NCBI RefSeq assembly: GCF_002906255.1
Contig: NZ_POTC01000004.1
Coordinates: 50,580 to 114,579 of the forward strand
Reading direction: 5' to 3'
DNA: 64,000 nt
DNA from: Novacetimonas maltaceti
Lineage (GTDB): Bacteria > Pseudomonadota > Alphaproteobacteria > Acetobacterales > Acetobacteraceae
The position numbers and the translations under genes are program-made. Of the stretch, positions 1 to 10,374 are shown piece by piece. Each line of letters opens with the position of its first letter. Positions within the stretch are counted from its first letter, which is position 1. The notes beneath the pieces were generated by a model. That model worked only from the letters and a program-made list of their open reading frames with translations. It made no database searches and had not been told where the DNA came from.

Positions 1-975
1 CTGGGGCGCGAGGAAATCGTGTTTACCCGCAACAGCACGGAGGCCATCAACCTCGTCGCGCAGTCCTATGGCTCGCTGCTGAAGCCGGGGCAGGTGGTCG
101 TGATTTCCGAAATGGAGCATCACGCCAACCTTGTCCCGTGGCAGATGCTGCGGGATCGCGCCGGGATCGAACTGCGCGTCGCCGCCGTGACCGACAGTGG
201 CGAACTGGACATGGAGTCCCTGTCGCGCACGCTTGCCGATGGCAGGGTCGCGCTGGTGGCGATCACCCACATGTCCAACGTGCTGGGCACCATCACCGAC
301 GCGCGCGCCATTGCGGACATGGCGCATGCGGCGGGGGCGCGCGTGCTGTTCGATGGCAGCCAGCTTGCGGTGCACCGGCGCGTGGACGTGCAGGCGCTGG
401 GGGCCGATTTCTATGTCGTGACCGGGCACAAGCTGTACGGGCCGACCGGCATCGGCTTTTTGTGGGCGCGGCGTGAACTGCTGGAGGCGATGCCGCCCTT
501 CATGGGGGGCGGGGACATGATTTCCTCCGTTACGTTCGAGAAATCGACATGGGCCCCGGTCCCGCACAAGTTCGAGGCCGGAACGCCCGCCATCGTGGAG
601 GTCATCGGCCTTGGCGCGGCGCTGTCCTATATCGACGCCATCGGGTTCGAGGCGATCGGCGCGCATGAGGCCGCGCTGACGGACCATGCGCTGGGGCGTC
701 TTGCGGATGTTACGGGCCTGAACCTTGTCGGTACGGCGCGCGAACGGGGTGGCGTCATTTCCTTTACGATGGATGACGTCCATCCTCATGACATTGCGAC
801 GCTGCTGGACCGTAACGGGATCGCCGTGCGGGCGGGTCATCACTGTGCCGAACCGCTGATGCGCCGGATGGGGCTGAGTGCCACGGCGCGGGCGAGCTTC
901 GGGATATATACCACGCGGGAGGAAATCGATTTCCTTGCGCAGACCCTTGAACAGATTCGCAAGTTCTTTGTGTGA
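1..975 (+). CDS. sufS: Cysteine desulfurase SufS (5' end outside window)
   Basis: PLP-dependent enzyme that takes sulfur from L-cysteine and passes it to the SUF Fe-S scaffold. The reading frame is open from base 1, so about 85 N-terminal residues of the usual ~410 lie outside the window. Visible landmarks are the N-S-T-E-A-I-N cofactor region near the left edge, the PLP-binding lysine in T-G-H-K-L-Y-G (codon 430-432) and the persulfide cysteine in R-A-G-H-H-C-A-E-P (codon 844-846). A group II (SufS-like) enzyme fits this layout. It is followed 24 bases later by sufU, its usual sulfur acceptor, in the same direction, so it belongs to a suf operon whose sufBCD genes are presumably to the left. 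Confidence 0.95.
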   Translation: MGREEIVFTRNSTEAINLVAQSYGSLLKPGQVVVISEMEHHANLVPWQMLRDRAGIELRVAAVTDSGELDMESLSRTLADGRVALVAITHMSNVLGTITDARAIADMAHAAGARVLFDGSQLAVHRRVDVQALGADFYVVTGHKLYGPTGIGFLWARRELLEAMPPFMGGGDMISSVTFEKSTWAPVPHKFEAGTPAIVEVIGLGAALSYIDAIGFEAIGAHEAALTDHALGRLADVTGLNLVGTARERGGVISFTMDDVHPHDIATLLDRNGIAVRAGHHCAEPLMRRMGLSATARASFGIYTTREEIDFLAQTLEQIRKFFV

Positions 976-999
976 GGGTGCGATGGGGCCGGGGGTTCA

Positions 1000-1428
1000 A
1001 TGACGCAGGGGGATCTTTACCGTCGTCTGGTTGTCGAACGTGCCCGCGCGCCCATGTTTGGTGGGCAGGTGGCGGATGCGCAGGCGCAGGGCGAGGGGAC
1101 GAACCCGCTCTGTGGCGACCGTGTGCGCCTGACGGCGTCCATGACGCCGGAGGGACGCATTGCCGCCGTGCGCCATGAAACCCGTGGTTGCGCCATCTGC
1201 GCGGCGTCGGCGGACCTGATGGCCGAACATGTTACCGGGCATGATGCCGCACAGGTGGCGGAACTGGGCACCGTGTTCGAGACCATGCTGAAGACCGGGG
1301 AGCCTGCCGAAGGGGCAGGGGACCTCGCGGTATTTGCTCCCCTGCACCAGCATCGTTCGCGCATCCGCTGCGCGACCCTGCCGTGGACCGCACTGACCGC
1401 CATGCTGAATGATTTGAAAGACAGGTAA
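1000..1428 (+). CDS. sufU: SufU-type Fe-S scaffold / sulfur-transfer protein
   Basis: 142-residue member of the SufU/IscU-like family, which accepts sulfur from SufS. The zinc or sulfur-binding set is intact: C38 in N-P-L-C-G-D, C64 and C67 in G-C-A-I-C, and C124 in I-R-C-A, with the Asp after the first Gly. The spacing matches SufU rather than classical IscU. The ATG at 1000 gives the usual N-terminus (L-Y-R-R-L-V, seen in many SufU as L-Y-x-x-x-I). The gene lies between sufS and sufT, with 6 bases before sufT, so co-transcription is expected. Confidence 0.92.
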   Translation: MTQGDLYRRLVVERARAPMFGGQVADAQAQGEGTNPLCGDRVRLTASMTPEGRIAAVRHETRGCAICAASADLMAEHVTGHDAAQVAELGTVFETMLKTGEPAEGAGDLAVFAPLHQHRSRIRCATLPWTALTAMLNDLKDR

Positions 1429-1434
1429 AGCGTC

Positions 1435-1902
1435 ATGGAAGTGAAATCCGACGATACGCGATCCGCCCCGCAACAGCAGGAGGCGAAGGAAGCGGCCTCT
1501 TTCTCCCTGGAGGAAGGGCATGCCCCCGCGCAGGAGGGTGACGTCATGTCCGTCTGGACCCCTGATGGCGCGCAGCCTGTCGCCCCTGCCGCCGGTGGCA
1601 TGGCGTCGGAAGACGCGGTGATCGAGGCGATCGCGACGGTTTACGACCCGGAAATCCCGGTCAATATCTATGAACTGGGGCTGATTTACGCCATCGACCT
1701 GCATGATGACGGCACCGTCAAGATTGAAATGACGCTGACGGCCCCCAACTGTCCCAGTGCACAGGAACTTCCGGCACAGGTGAAGGAAGCGGTCGAAAAG
1801 ATCGACAGGGTCAGCACCGCCACGGTCGAGATCGTGTGGGAACCGCCATGGGACATGTCGCGCATGAGCGAGGATGCCCGCCTGACCCTGAACATGTTCT
1901 GA
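1435..1902 (+). CDS. sufT: SufT / MIP18-family (DUF59) Fe-S assembly protein
   Basis: 155 residues. The C-terminal ~95 residues form a DUF59 (MIP18/PaaD-like) domain with the family features Y-D-P-E-I-P-V-N-I-Y-E-L-G-L-I-Y and a single conserved cysteine in A-P-N-C-P. The first ~60 residues are acidic, low complexity and probably flexible. Proteins of this type help mature Fe-S clusters when demand is high; the exact partner is not visible here. The gene starts 6 bases after sufU and is followed 18 bases later by sufA. Confidence 0.92.
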   Translation: MEVKSDDTRSAPQQQEAKEAASFSLEEGHAPAQEGDVMSVWTPDGAQPVAPAAGGMASEDAVIEAIATVYDPEIPVNIYELGLIYAIDLHDDGTVKIEMTLTAPNCPSAQELPAQVKEAVEKIDRVSTATVEIVWEPPWDMSRMSEDARLTLNMF

Positions 1903-1920
1903 TCCACGGGGAATACAGCC

Positions 1921-2304
1921 ATGACAACGCATACCGATGCCGCAGCCTCCACCACGCCGCCCGCGCGCCGCGAACTGCCGCCGCTGATGACCCTGACGGA
2001 GCGTGCTGCAAAACGCCTTGCCTCGCTTTACGCCAATGCCCATGCCGGGCAGTTGCTGCGGATTTCCATTTCAACCAAGGGCTGTTCGGGCCATGCCTAT
2101 GACATGTCCTTCGTGGAGGAGGCCGGGCCGGGGGACGAAGTGGTTCGCGACCATGGCGTGACCGTGCTGGTGGACCGCAAGGCGACGCTGTTCCTGATCG
2201 GTTCGGTGATGGATTATGAGGTCAAGCAGCTTGAATCCGGCTTCACCTTTTCCAATCCCAATGAAAAGGGCCGCTGTGGCTGCGGCGAAAGCTTCCACGT
2301 CTGA
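1921..2304 (+). CDS. sufA: HesB/IscA-family A-type Fe-S carrier (SufA)
   Basis: 127-residue A-type carrier that hands Fe-S clusters to apo-proteins. The three cluster-binding cysteines are present: C55 in K-G-C-S-G, and C119 and C121 in the C-terminal C-G-C-G motif. The first 20 residues are a variable extension and the conserved fold starts at about L25-T26-E27. It is the last gene of the suf block and ends just before an AT-rich hairpin repeat that separates it from a convergent gene. Confidence 0.93.
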   Translation: MTTHTDAAASTTPPARRELPPLMTLTERAAKRLASLYANAHAGQLLRISISTKGCSGHAYDMSFVEEAGPGDEVVRDHGVTVLVDRKATLFLIGSVMDYEVKQLESGFTFSNPNEKGRCGCGESFHV

Positions 2305-2334
2305 ACAACCAGGCAAAGAATCAAAGTTCCTGGG

Positions 2335-2405
2335 GCCGCCTTTTTCAAAAAGGCGGCGTTCTTTTTGAAGCTTTTTGAAAAAGCTTCACCAAAAACTTTT
2401 ATCTG
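2335..2405. repeat. Intergenic double-hairpin repeat, copy 1
   Basis: AT-rich block between two convergent genes. It holds a G/C-capped hairpin (arms 2335-2345 and 2347-2357, with T and A runs meeting at the tip) and a second near-perfect palindrome (2367-2376 and 2378-2387), followed by a fixed A-rich tail to 2405. The second palindrome plus tail recurs at 38454-38493 and, inverted, at 43571-43604. The symmetrical arms with T runs on both strands suit a bidirectional terminator for sufA and the facing methyltransferase gene. That role is inferred. Confidence 0.8.
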
Positions 2406-2420
2406 TCCGGGGTATCTTCC

Positions 2421-3704
2421 TTAGCGCCGGCGTGGCGGGGGCGGCCGGGTGAACAGGCAGACGCTCTCCACCTCGGTCGACCACAGGAACTGGTCGATCA
2501 CCGTGACATGTTCCAGCCTGTATCCCGCCTGCAGCAGGGCTGCCGCGTCACGACGCAGGGCCGTGGGATTGCAACTGACATAGATGACACGCAGCGGCCT
2601 GCCGTCGATGATCTGCTGTAGCTGCGCGCCTGCCCCGGCATGGGGCGGGTCAAGCACGACAGCGCCAGCCTTGGCAAGGACCGTTCCCATGACCGGCTGG
2701 CGGTTGAGGTCGTTATGGAACGCCTGCACCCGCGTGCCACCACAGGCCTGTTTCAGGCAGGCGAACGCCGCCCAATCCCCTTCATAGGCCATGACTCGCG
2801 CCCGTTCCGCCAGGGCGAAGGACAGCGTGCCGCATCCGGCATAAAGTTCGATGATGTCGCCCTTGATCCGCTTGGTGGGCAGGGCGTCCAGGACCGCCTG
2901 ACGGATCGCGTCCTCCCCCGCGCGACTGGGCTGGAGGAAGGCACCCGGCGGCGGTGCGGTGCGCACGCCACAGAATTCGTGCCATACGCCTGCCGTCTGT
3001 GCCGCCGTTTCGGGGGTGTCATGACTGCCATGGGGACGCCACGAAATCCGTGGGATGCGGTGCGTGCCCGCGAACTGCGCCAGAAGCCGCCGGTCATCGG
3101 GGCCAAGCGGCCCATCGGTGGCAAGCAGCAGGTCCGGCCCGCTGTCGAGCATGTTGATCTGCAGATCCCCCCCACGTCGCACCGCGGGCAGCGAATGCAG
3201 CATCTGCCGCAGCGGGGGAAGCAGCGCGAACAGTGCCGGTTCCAGCACATGGCATTGCGTCATGTCCACGACCGCGCCGCGTTTACGATGCAGTCCCAGC
3301 GCAATGGCCTGTCCCTCGCGGGCGAAGGTAAGGTCCACCCGTCGCCGGGTCATGGGGGCGCCCTGCCATGACGTGACAGGCACCGGGTCCGCATGACCTG
3401 CGGCATGCAGGGCACGCAGGACCGTATCAGTCTTCCATCGCAGCGACAGGGGCAACGACATGTACTGGACGGAACACCCGCCACATTCCCCGAACAGGTC
3501 GCACACCGGTGCAACCCGGTCGGCGCTGGGATGGATGATGGTTTCCACCCGTGCCCTGCCATCGCCGGTCGGGAGGACGGTGACATCCTCTCCCGGCAGG
3601 GCGCCAGCCACGAACAGGGCCGCGCCATCAGGCAGGCGTGCAAGACCGTGCCCTTCCGCGCCAAGGGCATCGATATGAACCTGCATGATTTCAGACACGG
3701 GCAA
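2421..3704 (-). CDS. rlmD: Class I SAM-dependent RNA methyltransferase, TrmA/RlmD (RumA) family
   Basis: 427 residues. N-terminal TRAM-like segment, then a four-cysteine Fe-S motif (C-D-L-F-G-E-C-G-G-C-S, with a fourth Cys in the T-Q-C-H segment). The C-terminal Rossmann methyltransferase has E-L-Y-A-G-C-G-T-L-S for SAM binding, the L-D-P-P-H-A-G loop and the catalytic V-S-C-N-P motif. Family members make 5-methyluridine in rRNA or tRNA; I cannot fix the target base, so the symbol is provisional. The longest start is TTG at 3704. ATG at 3686 (M-Q-V-H-I-D) is a good alternative. It begins 11 bases after the upstream helicase gene, suggesting one transcript. Confidence 0.85.
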   Translation of the reverse strand: MPVSEIMQVHIDALGAEGHGLARLPDGAALFVAGALPGEDVTVLPTGDGRARVETIIHPSADRVAPVCDLFGECGGCSVQYMSLPLSLRWKTDTVLRALHAAGHADPVPVTSWQGAPMTRRRVDLTFAREGQAIALGLHRKRGAVVDMTQCHVLEPALFALLPPLRQMLHSLPAVRRGGDLQINMLDSGPDLLLATDGPLGPDDRRLLAQFAGTHRIPRISWRPHGSHDTPETAAQTAGVWHEFCGVRTAPPPGAFLQPSRAGEDAIRQAVLDALPTKRIKGDIIELYAGCGTLSFALAERARVMAYEGDWAAFACLKQACGGTRVQAFHNDLNRQPVMGTVLAKAGAVVLDPPHAGAGAQLQQIIDGRPLRVIYVSCNPTALRRDAAALLQAGYRLEHVTVIDQFLWSTEVESVCLFTRPPPPRRR

Positions 3705-3715
3705 AGTCTTTCGGG

Positions 3716-5278
<1,563 letters not shown>

Positions 5279-5489
5279 AATTCTCTCGAACGTGTCAGTG
5301 GTGAGGTCCCGTCCGGATTGCTACCATACCGCCTATCAGGTTACCGCGCCTGATCGCCTGCAGCAACGCAGGGGCCTGTGGACCAAGGGCGAATCCCTCG
5401 ATTCCACACGTCCCCTGCCTATCCGCATCCCGTATGAAAATCAAGGATGCCTGTGTGCCCGTGCATCAGTCACGGGCATTTTCATGGCT

Positions 5490-5942
5490 TCAGAACGGAT
5501 GCGCCAGCGACGCGGCCACGATGGTCAGCACGCCAAGGCCGATATTGATGAGGATCTGCGAGCGGATCGAATCGAACATCGACGGCTGCGGACGCAGCGC
5601 GCGGCGTGCCTTCTGGTAGGGGCCGAAATAGATCCGCGCGAAGATCAGCGCCATCATCAGGCCAAGCAGCTGCATCAGGTTGATCTGCCACCCGATGGTG
5701 GCGAAGCCCCCTTCGTGGAAAATCATCAGCCAGCCCGTCACCAGCACCATCGGCATGGTGTGCCACACGATGCGGAAGAAGCGGTTGAGCGTCTGCAGGT
5801 GGACGGATGCGCGCGGGGTGGGGTCAAGCAGGCCGAGACTCGGCTTGAGGACGAACACGGCATAGATCATGCCGCCCAGCCATGCGGCCATGCCAAGAAG
5901 GTGAACGGCGAGCACAAGGCTCCAGACGATGGAGTGGGACAT
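5490..5942 (-). CDS. Small CopD-like integral membrane protein
   Basis: 150 residues, mostly hydrophobic, with about four membrane segments. The first begins V-W-S-L-V-L-A-V-H-L-L-G and carries a conserved His; a W-H-T-M-P-M-V-L-V-T-G-W-L segment follows. The pattern resembles the CopD/DUF2269 family of haem- or copper-linked membrane proteins, but I cannot name a substrate. Start ATG 5942 is set by a clear GGAGG box seven bases upstream. The open frame runs far upstream across the nnr region only because that DNA lacks stops. It is divergent from nnr. Confidence 0.75.
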   Translation of the reverse strand: MSHSIVWSLVLAVHLLGMAAWLGGMIYAVFVLKPSLGLLDPTPRASVHLQTLNRFFRIVWHTMPMVLVTGWLMIFHEGGFATIGWQINLMQLLGLMMALIFARIYFGPYQKARRALRPQPSMFDSIRSQILINIGLGVLTIVAASLAHPF

Positions 5943-6041
5943 GACGCCTCCGGTTTGGAAAACGATGGGGTGGGCGAATGCGTCTGTGGCATGGCGCCCA
6001 TCGGGAAAGCATGGACGGTTGTTTCCCGATTCCGCGTTCAT

Positions 6042-6057
6042 AATGCAAGATATTGCA
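6042..6057. promoter_or_regulatory. Inverted repeat ATGCAA-N4-TTGCAT, candidate operator
   Basis: A perfect 6+6 palindrome with a four-base spacer lies about midway in the 219-base divergent gap between the CopD-like gene and nnr, roughly 100 bases from each start. Position and symmetry suit a dimeric regulator. The same half-sites occur in the opposite order at 40404-40426. The binding protein is unknown. Confidence 0.35.
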
Positions 6058-6161
6058 TGTCGCGGGCTGTATTTCCGGGCCGGATCACGGGTTGCCTCGC
6101 GCCCCGTGGTCCCGGCGCGCATGCTTTTGCCCCATCCGTTGTGGTTCAGGGAGGACCGATC

Positions 6162-7604
6162 ATGAATGACACCGCTTACCGACTGCTGCTTCCCGATCCG
6201 GCGCAGATGGGCCGGGTCGATGCCCTGGCCGCGCGGGTGGTGCCGATTCGCACGCTGATGGAACATGCGGGGCGCGCGGTGGAACGCGCGGTGCGCCGCC
6301 ATGTTAGGCCCTGTCGCGTCCTTGTGCTGTGCGGTCCGGGGGATAACGGGGGCGATGGCTATGTCTGCGCGCGACGTCTGGCGCAGGCCGGGTGGCCCGT
6401 CAGCATCGCGGCCCTTGCCCCGCCGCGCCCCGGCGGGGATGCGGCCGCCGCCGCTGCGCTGTGGGACGGGCCGGTGGTGCCGTTCGCGGCCGGGCAGGTG
6501 GCGCGTTTCGACCTTGTGATCGACGCGGTCTTCGGCGCGGGCCTGTCCCGCCCGGTGGAAGGCGATGTCGCGGACGTGCTGCGCGCGGCGCGGCGGGTGG
6601 TGGCCATCGACATGCCCACCGGCGTGGACGGGGCGACCGGGGCCGTGCGCGGCTATGCCCCGCAGGCGGAACTGACCGTGACATTCTGCCGGCGCAAGCC
6701 GGGGCACCTGCTGCTGCCGGGGCGCGACCTGTGCGGACGGTGCGAGGTGGCGGATATCGGCATTCCCGAATCTGCGGTCGGGCAGGTGGGCGTGCGCACC
6801 TGGCACAATGAACCGGGCCTGTGGCAGGTGCCGCATTGCGGGGTGGAGAGCTATAAATACAGCCGTGGCGTGGTCAGCATCTGTGGCGGTGCTCAGATGC
6901 CCGGTGCGGCGCGACTGTCGGCGGGCGGCGCGCGCGGCAGTGGCGCGGGCCTTGTCCGGCTGGCGGTGGGGGCTGCCGCGGACCTGTACCGCATGCAGGC
7001 GCCAGCAGGCCTGATCGTGGATTCCGATCCCCTGCCCGAACTGCTGCACGATGCCCGGCGCAAGGTGTGGGTCTGCGGCCCCGGCCTGACGGTTGACGAA
7101 GTGGGCTCCGTCTTTCCCACGCTGGTGGGGGCGGGACGGCAGGTGGTGGCGGATGCCGGGGCATTTTCCATGGCGGCGGGCGATCCCGCACGCCTGCGCG
7201 GCGCGGCGGTGGTCACCCCCCATGCCGGGGAGTTCGCGCGCGTGTTCGGCCATCCGGGCGAGGACCGCCTGGCCGCGGCCCGTGCCGCGGCGGCCCTGAT
7301 CGATGCGGTGGTGGTGATGAAGGGGCCGGACACGATCATCGCCGCCCCGGACGGGCGGGCCGCGATCAACGATCATGCGACGCCCGCGCTGGGCACGGCG
7401 GGGTCGGGCGATACCCTGACCGGGATCGTGGCCGCGATGATGGCGGCGGGCATGCCCGCGTGGGAGGGGGCGTGCGCCGCCGTGTGGCTGCATGGGGAGG
7501 CGGCGATGCGCGCGGGGCCGTGGCCCGTGGCAGAACAGTTCGACCTCCATCTGGGCGCCGCGCGTGCAAAGGCCGAGGCGGAAGGGCAAAAAAAGCGGGG
7601 CTGA
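6162..7604 (+). CDS. nnr: Bifunctional NAD(P)H-hydrate epimerase / ADP-dependent dehydratase
   Basis: 480 residues. It repairs damaged hydrated NADH and NADPH. The N-terminal YjeF domain (about 1-205) has the epimerase signature C-G-P-G-D-N-G-G-D-G and a D-A-V-F-G-A-G-L-S motif. The C-terminal ribokinase-like dehydratase (about 215-480) has V-T-P-H-A-G-E-F and the G-T-A-G-S-G-D-T-L-T-G loop with the catalytic Asp. The longer upstream frame is spurious: ATG 6162 has an AGGGAGG box at the right distance and begins at the conserved part. Length matches the fused family. It stands alone, with tRNA-Leu downstream. Confidence 0.93.
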   Translation: MNDTAYRLLLPDPAQMGRVDALAARVVPIRTLMEHAGRAVERAVRRHVRPCRVLVLCGPGDNGGDGYVCARRLAQAGWPVSIAALAPPRPGGDAAAAAALWDGPVVPFAAGQVARFDLVIDAVFGAGLSRPVEGDVADVLRAARRVVAIDMPTGVDGATGAVRGYAPQAELTVTFCRRKPGHLLLPGRDLCGRCEVADIGIPESAVGQVGVRTWHNEPGLWQVPHCGVESYKYSRGVVSICGGAQMPGAARLSAGGARGSGAGLVRLAVGAAADLYRMQAPAGLIVDSDPLPELLHDARRKVWVCGPGLTVDEVGSVFPTLVGAGRQVVADAGAFSMAAGDPARLRGAAVVTPHAGEFARVFGHPGEDRLAAARAAAALIDAVVVMKGPDTIIAAPDGRAAINDHATPALGTAGSGDTLTGIVAAMMAAGMPAWEGACAAVWLHGEAAMRAGPWPVAEQFDLHLGAARAKAEAEGQKKRG

Positions 7605-7682
7605 GAGGGCGTTATTCGGGTTCGCATCTTGCCCCCATGGCTACTCTGCGCTAAAGCCGCGCGCTTGTAGCTTGGGCAATGT

Positions 7683-7767
<85 letters not shown>

Positions 7768-7864
7768 TAAAACCCCGGCAATTCGCGTTATGCGAGCAGA
7801 CGTGGTGGCCCAACCGGCCTCTTGCGTTCTTTGATACGTTCTGACCGAGAGGATGGCCTGGCAG

Positions 7865-9202
7865 ATGCAGGTTACTGAAACGCTTTCCGATGGCCTGAAG
7901 CGCGGGTTTACCGTCACGGTTCCGGCGCAGGAAATTGAAAGCAAGCGCACGGCGCGCCTTAATGAAGTTGGCAAGTCCATGAAGCTGCCCGGGTTCCGTC
8001 CCGGCAAGGTGCCGCTGAGCATCGTCAAGCAGCGCTTTGGCACCGAGGTCCAGGGGGAAGTCCTGGAGCAGGTCGTCGGCGACGCGACACGCACGCTGCT
8101 GGACGAGCGCGGCCTGCGCCCGGCGATGCAGCCGAAGGTTGGCATCGTCTCCGGCGGGGAACCCGACAGCAAGGACGACCTCAAGTTCACTGTTGAGTTC
8201 GAAATCCTCCCCGAAATCCCGGTGCCCGACCTGTCCACCGTGTCGCTGACGCGCCTGAAGGCCCCCGTCAACGCGGAAACGGTTGACAAGGCGCTTAAGG
8301 AAATCGCCAGCCGCCAGCGTGAGTTCGAGACGATCACCGAGGATCGTCCCGCAGCCAAGGGCGACGTCCTGACGGTTGATTTCGTCGGCAAGATCGATGG
8401 CGTTGCGTTTGACGGCGGTTCCGCCGATGACGTGAATGTCGAGATCGGTGGCGCGGGCTTCATCCCCGGCTTCGCCGAGCAGCTCGAGGGCATGAAGGCC
8501 GGTGACGAAAAGGTGATCCATGTCACGTTCCCGGCCGGTTACCAGGCCGAGAACCTTGCAGGCAAGGAAGCCACCTTCGACATCAAGGCGAAGGAACTCA
8601 AGCGTCCCGTCGAACCCAAGATCGATGACGAACTGGCCAAGAAGCTGGGCTTCGAGGGGCTGGAGCAGGTCCGTGAACTGATCACCAAGCAGGTGGAGCA
8701 GGAATACGAGCAGCTTTCGCGCCTGCGCCTGAAGCGCGACCTGCTGGACCAGTTGGCTGAAAAGACCGCGTTCGACGCGCCTCCGGGCATGGTTGACGCC
8801 GAATTCGCCCAGATCTGGAACCGTATCGAGGAAGACCGCAAGGCCGGTCGCCTTGATGACGAGGACAAGGACAAGGACGAGGACACGCTGCGCGCCGACT
8901 ATCGCAAGATTGCCGAACGCCGCGTGAAGCTGGGCCTGCTGCTGGCTGAAATCGGCCGCGTCAACAACATCACCGTCACGCAGGACGAGATGATGCAGGC
9001 CATCCGCGCCGAAGCCATGCGCTATCCCGGCCAGGAACAGGCCGTGTTCGAGTTCTTCGGCAAGAACCCGCAGGCCGCCGACAGCCTGCGCGGCCCGATC
9101 TTCGAGAACAAGGTCATCGACTACATCGTCGAGCTGGCGAAGGTCGAGGACAAGGAAGTGACGCCCGAGGAACTGGCCGAAATGCCGGAAGCCAACGTCT
9201 GA
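7865..9202 (+). CDS. tig: Trigger factor, ribosome-bound chaperone
   Basis: 445 residues from ATG 7865. N-terminal ribosome-binding domain with the G-F-R-P-G-K signature loop, a central FKBP-type peptidyl-prolyl isomerase domain (about 155-240, V-D-F-V-G-K-I-D-G) and a long helical C-terminal chaperone domain. M-Q-V-T-E-T matches the usual family start; ATG 7853 in frame would add four residues but sits right against the GAGAGG box. It is the first gene of the tig-clpP-clpX-lon order common in proteobacteria. A 268-base gap follows before clpP. Confidence 0.96.
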   Translation: MQVTETLSDGLKRGFTVTVPAQEIESKRTARLNEVGKSMKLPGFRPGKVPLSIVKQRFGTEVQGEVLEQVVGDATRTLLDERGLRPAMQPKVGIVSGGEPDSKDDLKFTVEFEILPEIPVPDLSTVSLTRLKAPVNAETVDKALKEIASRQREFETITEDRPAAKGDVLTVDFVGKIDGVAFDGGSADDVNVEIGGAGFIPGFAEQLEGMKAGDEKVIHVTFPAGYQAENLAGKEATFDIKAKELKRPVEPKIDDELAKKLGFEGLEQVRELITKQVEQEYEQLSRLRLKRDLLDQLAEKTAFDAPPGMVDAEFAQIWNRIEEDRKAGRLDDEDKDKDEDTLRADYRKIAERRVKLGLLLAEIGRVNNITVTQDEMMQAIRAEAMRYPGQEQAVFEFFGKNPQAADSLRGPIFENKVIDYIVELAKVEDKEVTPEELAEMPEANV

Positions 9203-9470
9203 GACCGCCGTTTCAGGCCTTGCGGACGTCGGCTGGACGCGTAAAGATCGGATATGGTTCTTGCGTGTCCAACGACCTTCGTGACGGAGCCAGGCAGGCC
9301 ATGTTCGCATCATATTGTCTAAAATGACGGCAATGGGGTGGTATCTGGCGTGTTTGTCTCTATTTTGTCATAAGTAACCGGGAAAGGTCCGGCTGCTCCG
9401 TTTGGATGGCGCGCCCACGCACGCCGGAAAATCAGGGCAGGTCGGGCCTTTGCTTTTCAGGATCGGGAAT
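9203..9470. other. tig-clpP intergenic region
   Basis: 268 bases with no credible ORF. It ends in an AT-richer stretch around 9310-9380 that is the likely place for a clpP promoter. I could not identify a clear heat-shock or sigma70 box pair, nor a terminator hairpin with a T run for tig. Confidence 0.4.
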
Positions 9471-10112
9471 ATGGCTATGAGGGATCGCAATCCCGTAGAG
9501 ATCTACAATAATGCTCTTGTGCCGATGGTGGTCGAGCAGACCTCTCGCGGGGAGCGGGCATTCGATATCTATTCCCGCCTGCTGCAAGAGCGCATCATCT
9601 TTCTGACCGGGCCGGTCTATGATCAGGTTTCCGCCGTGGTGTCCGCGCAGCTCCTGTATCTGGAAAGCGTGAACCCGACCAAGGAAATCTCGTTCTACAT
9701 CAACAGCCCCGGCGGGGTGGTGTCGGCCGGTCTCGCGATCTACGACACCATGCAGTATATCCGCAGCCCCGTCAGCACCGTGTGCATCGGGCAGGCCGCG
9801 TCGATGGGCTCGCTCCTGCTTGCGGGCGGGGAGAAGGGACGCCGCTTCGCGCTGCCCAATTCCCGCGTGATGGTGCACCAGCCGTCCGGCGGCGCGCAGG
9901 GCCAGGCCAGCGACATCGAGATCCAGGCGACGGAAATCCTGACCATCCGCAAGCGCCTGAACGAGATCTATGAGACCCATACCGGCCGCACGCTTGAGGA
10001 AATCGAGCGCAAGCTGGAACGTGACAGCTACATGTCGGCGGAAGAGGCCCGCGCGTTCGGCATCGTTGACGAAGTCGTGCGCAACCACGCAGCCGAGAAG
10101 GCCGCCGACTGA
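9471..10112 (+). CDS. clpP: ATP-dependent Clp protease proteolytic subunit ClpP
   Basis: 213 residues. Serine peptidase that forms the tetradecameric chamber fed by ClpX or ClpA. The catalytic triad is intact: S111 in G-Q-A-A-S-M-G-S, H136 in V-M-V-H-Q-P and D185 in E-R-D-S-Y-M-S-A. The frame is open further upstream (to 9402), but the conserved N-terminus begins M-A-M-R-D-R-N-P at 9471; ATG 9477 is equally possible. It is followed, after a 262-base gap rich in stem-loops, by clpX. Confidence 0.96.
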   Translation: MAMRDRNPVEIYNNALVPMVVEQTSRGERAFDIYSRLLQERIIFLTGPVYDQVSAVVSAQLLYLESVNPTKEISFYINSPGGVVSAGLAIYDTMQYIRSPVSTVCIGQAASMGSLLLAGGEKGRRFALPNSRVMVHQPSGGAQGQASDIEIQATEILTIRKRLNEIYETHTGRTLEEIERKLERDSYMSAEEARAFGIVDEVVRNHAAEKAAD

Positions 10113-10121
10113 TGTCCGGAT

Positions 10122-10228
10122 GGGCACGGGCATGATGCGCGCGGCGTGCGCGGGTGCCCGTGTCCCGCAGGCAGGATGAAAGACCCCGTCTGCGTCGCGG
10201 GCAACGCATGACGCGGCGCAGGGGTCTT
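10122..10228 (+). other. Two stem-loops in the clpP-clpX gap
   Basis: Stem 1 pairs 10122-10132 with 10155-10165 (11 pairs including one G-T, 22-base loop). Stem 2 pairs 10180-10187 with 10221-10228 and has further internal pairing. Neither is followed by a T run, so a simple terminator is unlikely. They may mark mRNA processing or partial attenuation that sets the ClpP:ClpX ratio. The rest of the gap up to 10374 shows no gene. Confidence 0.4.
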
Positions 10229-10374
10229 GTGATATGCGGGGAAGGGGAGCAGGCGCACGGTGTGCGTTTCCCCTCCTCAGGCGACGAGGCAAGCTGCGGC
10301 GTACCGGAAGGCGGGTGCAGGTTCCGGTCGTCGGGAATGGACAGGTTCTCCCTTGCGGGGGAATAGGAGCGGTT

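Noticed and set aside
5490..7589. 699-codon minus-strand frame joining the nnr antisense strand to the CopD-like gene
   Set aside because: Only the last 150 codons look like protein, and these have their own GGAGG box and ATG at 5942.
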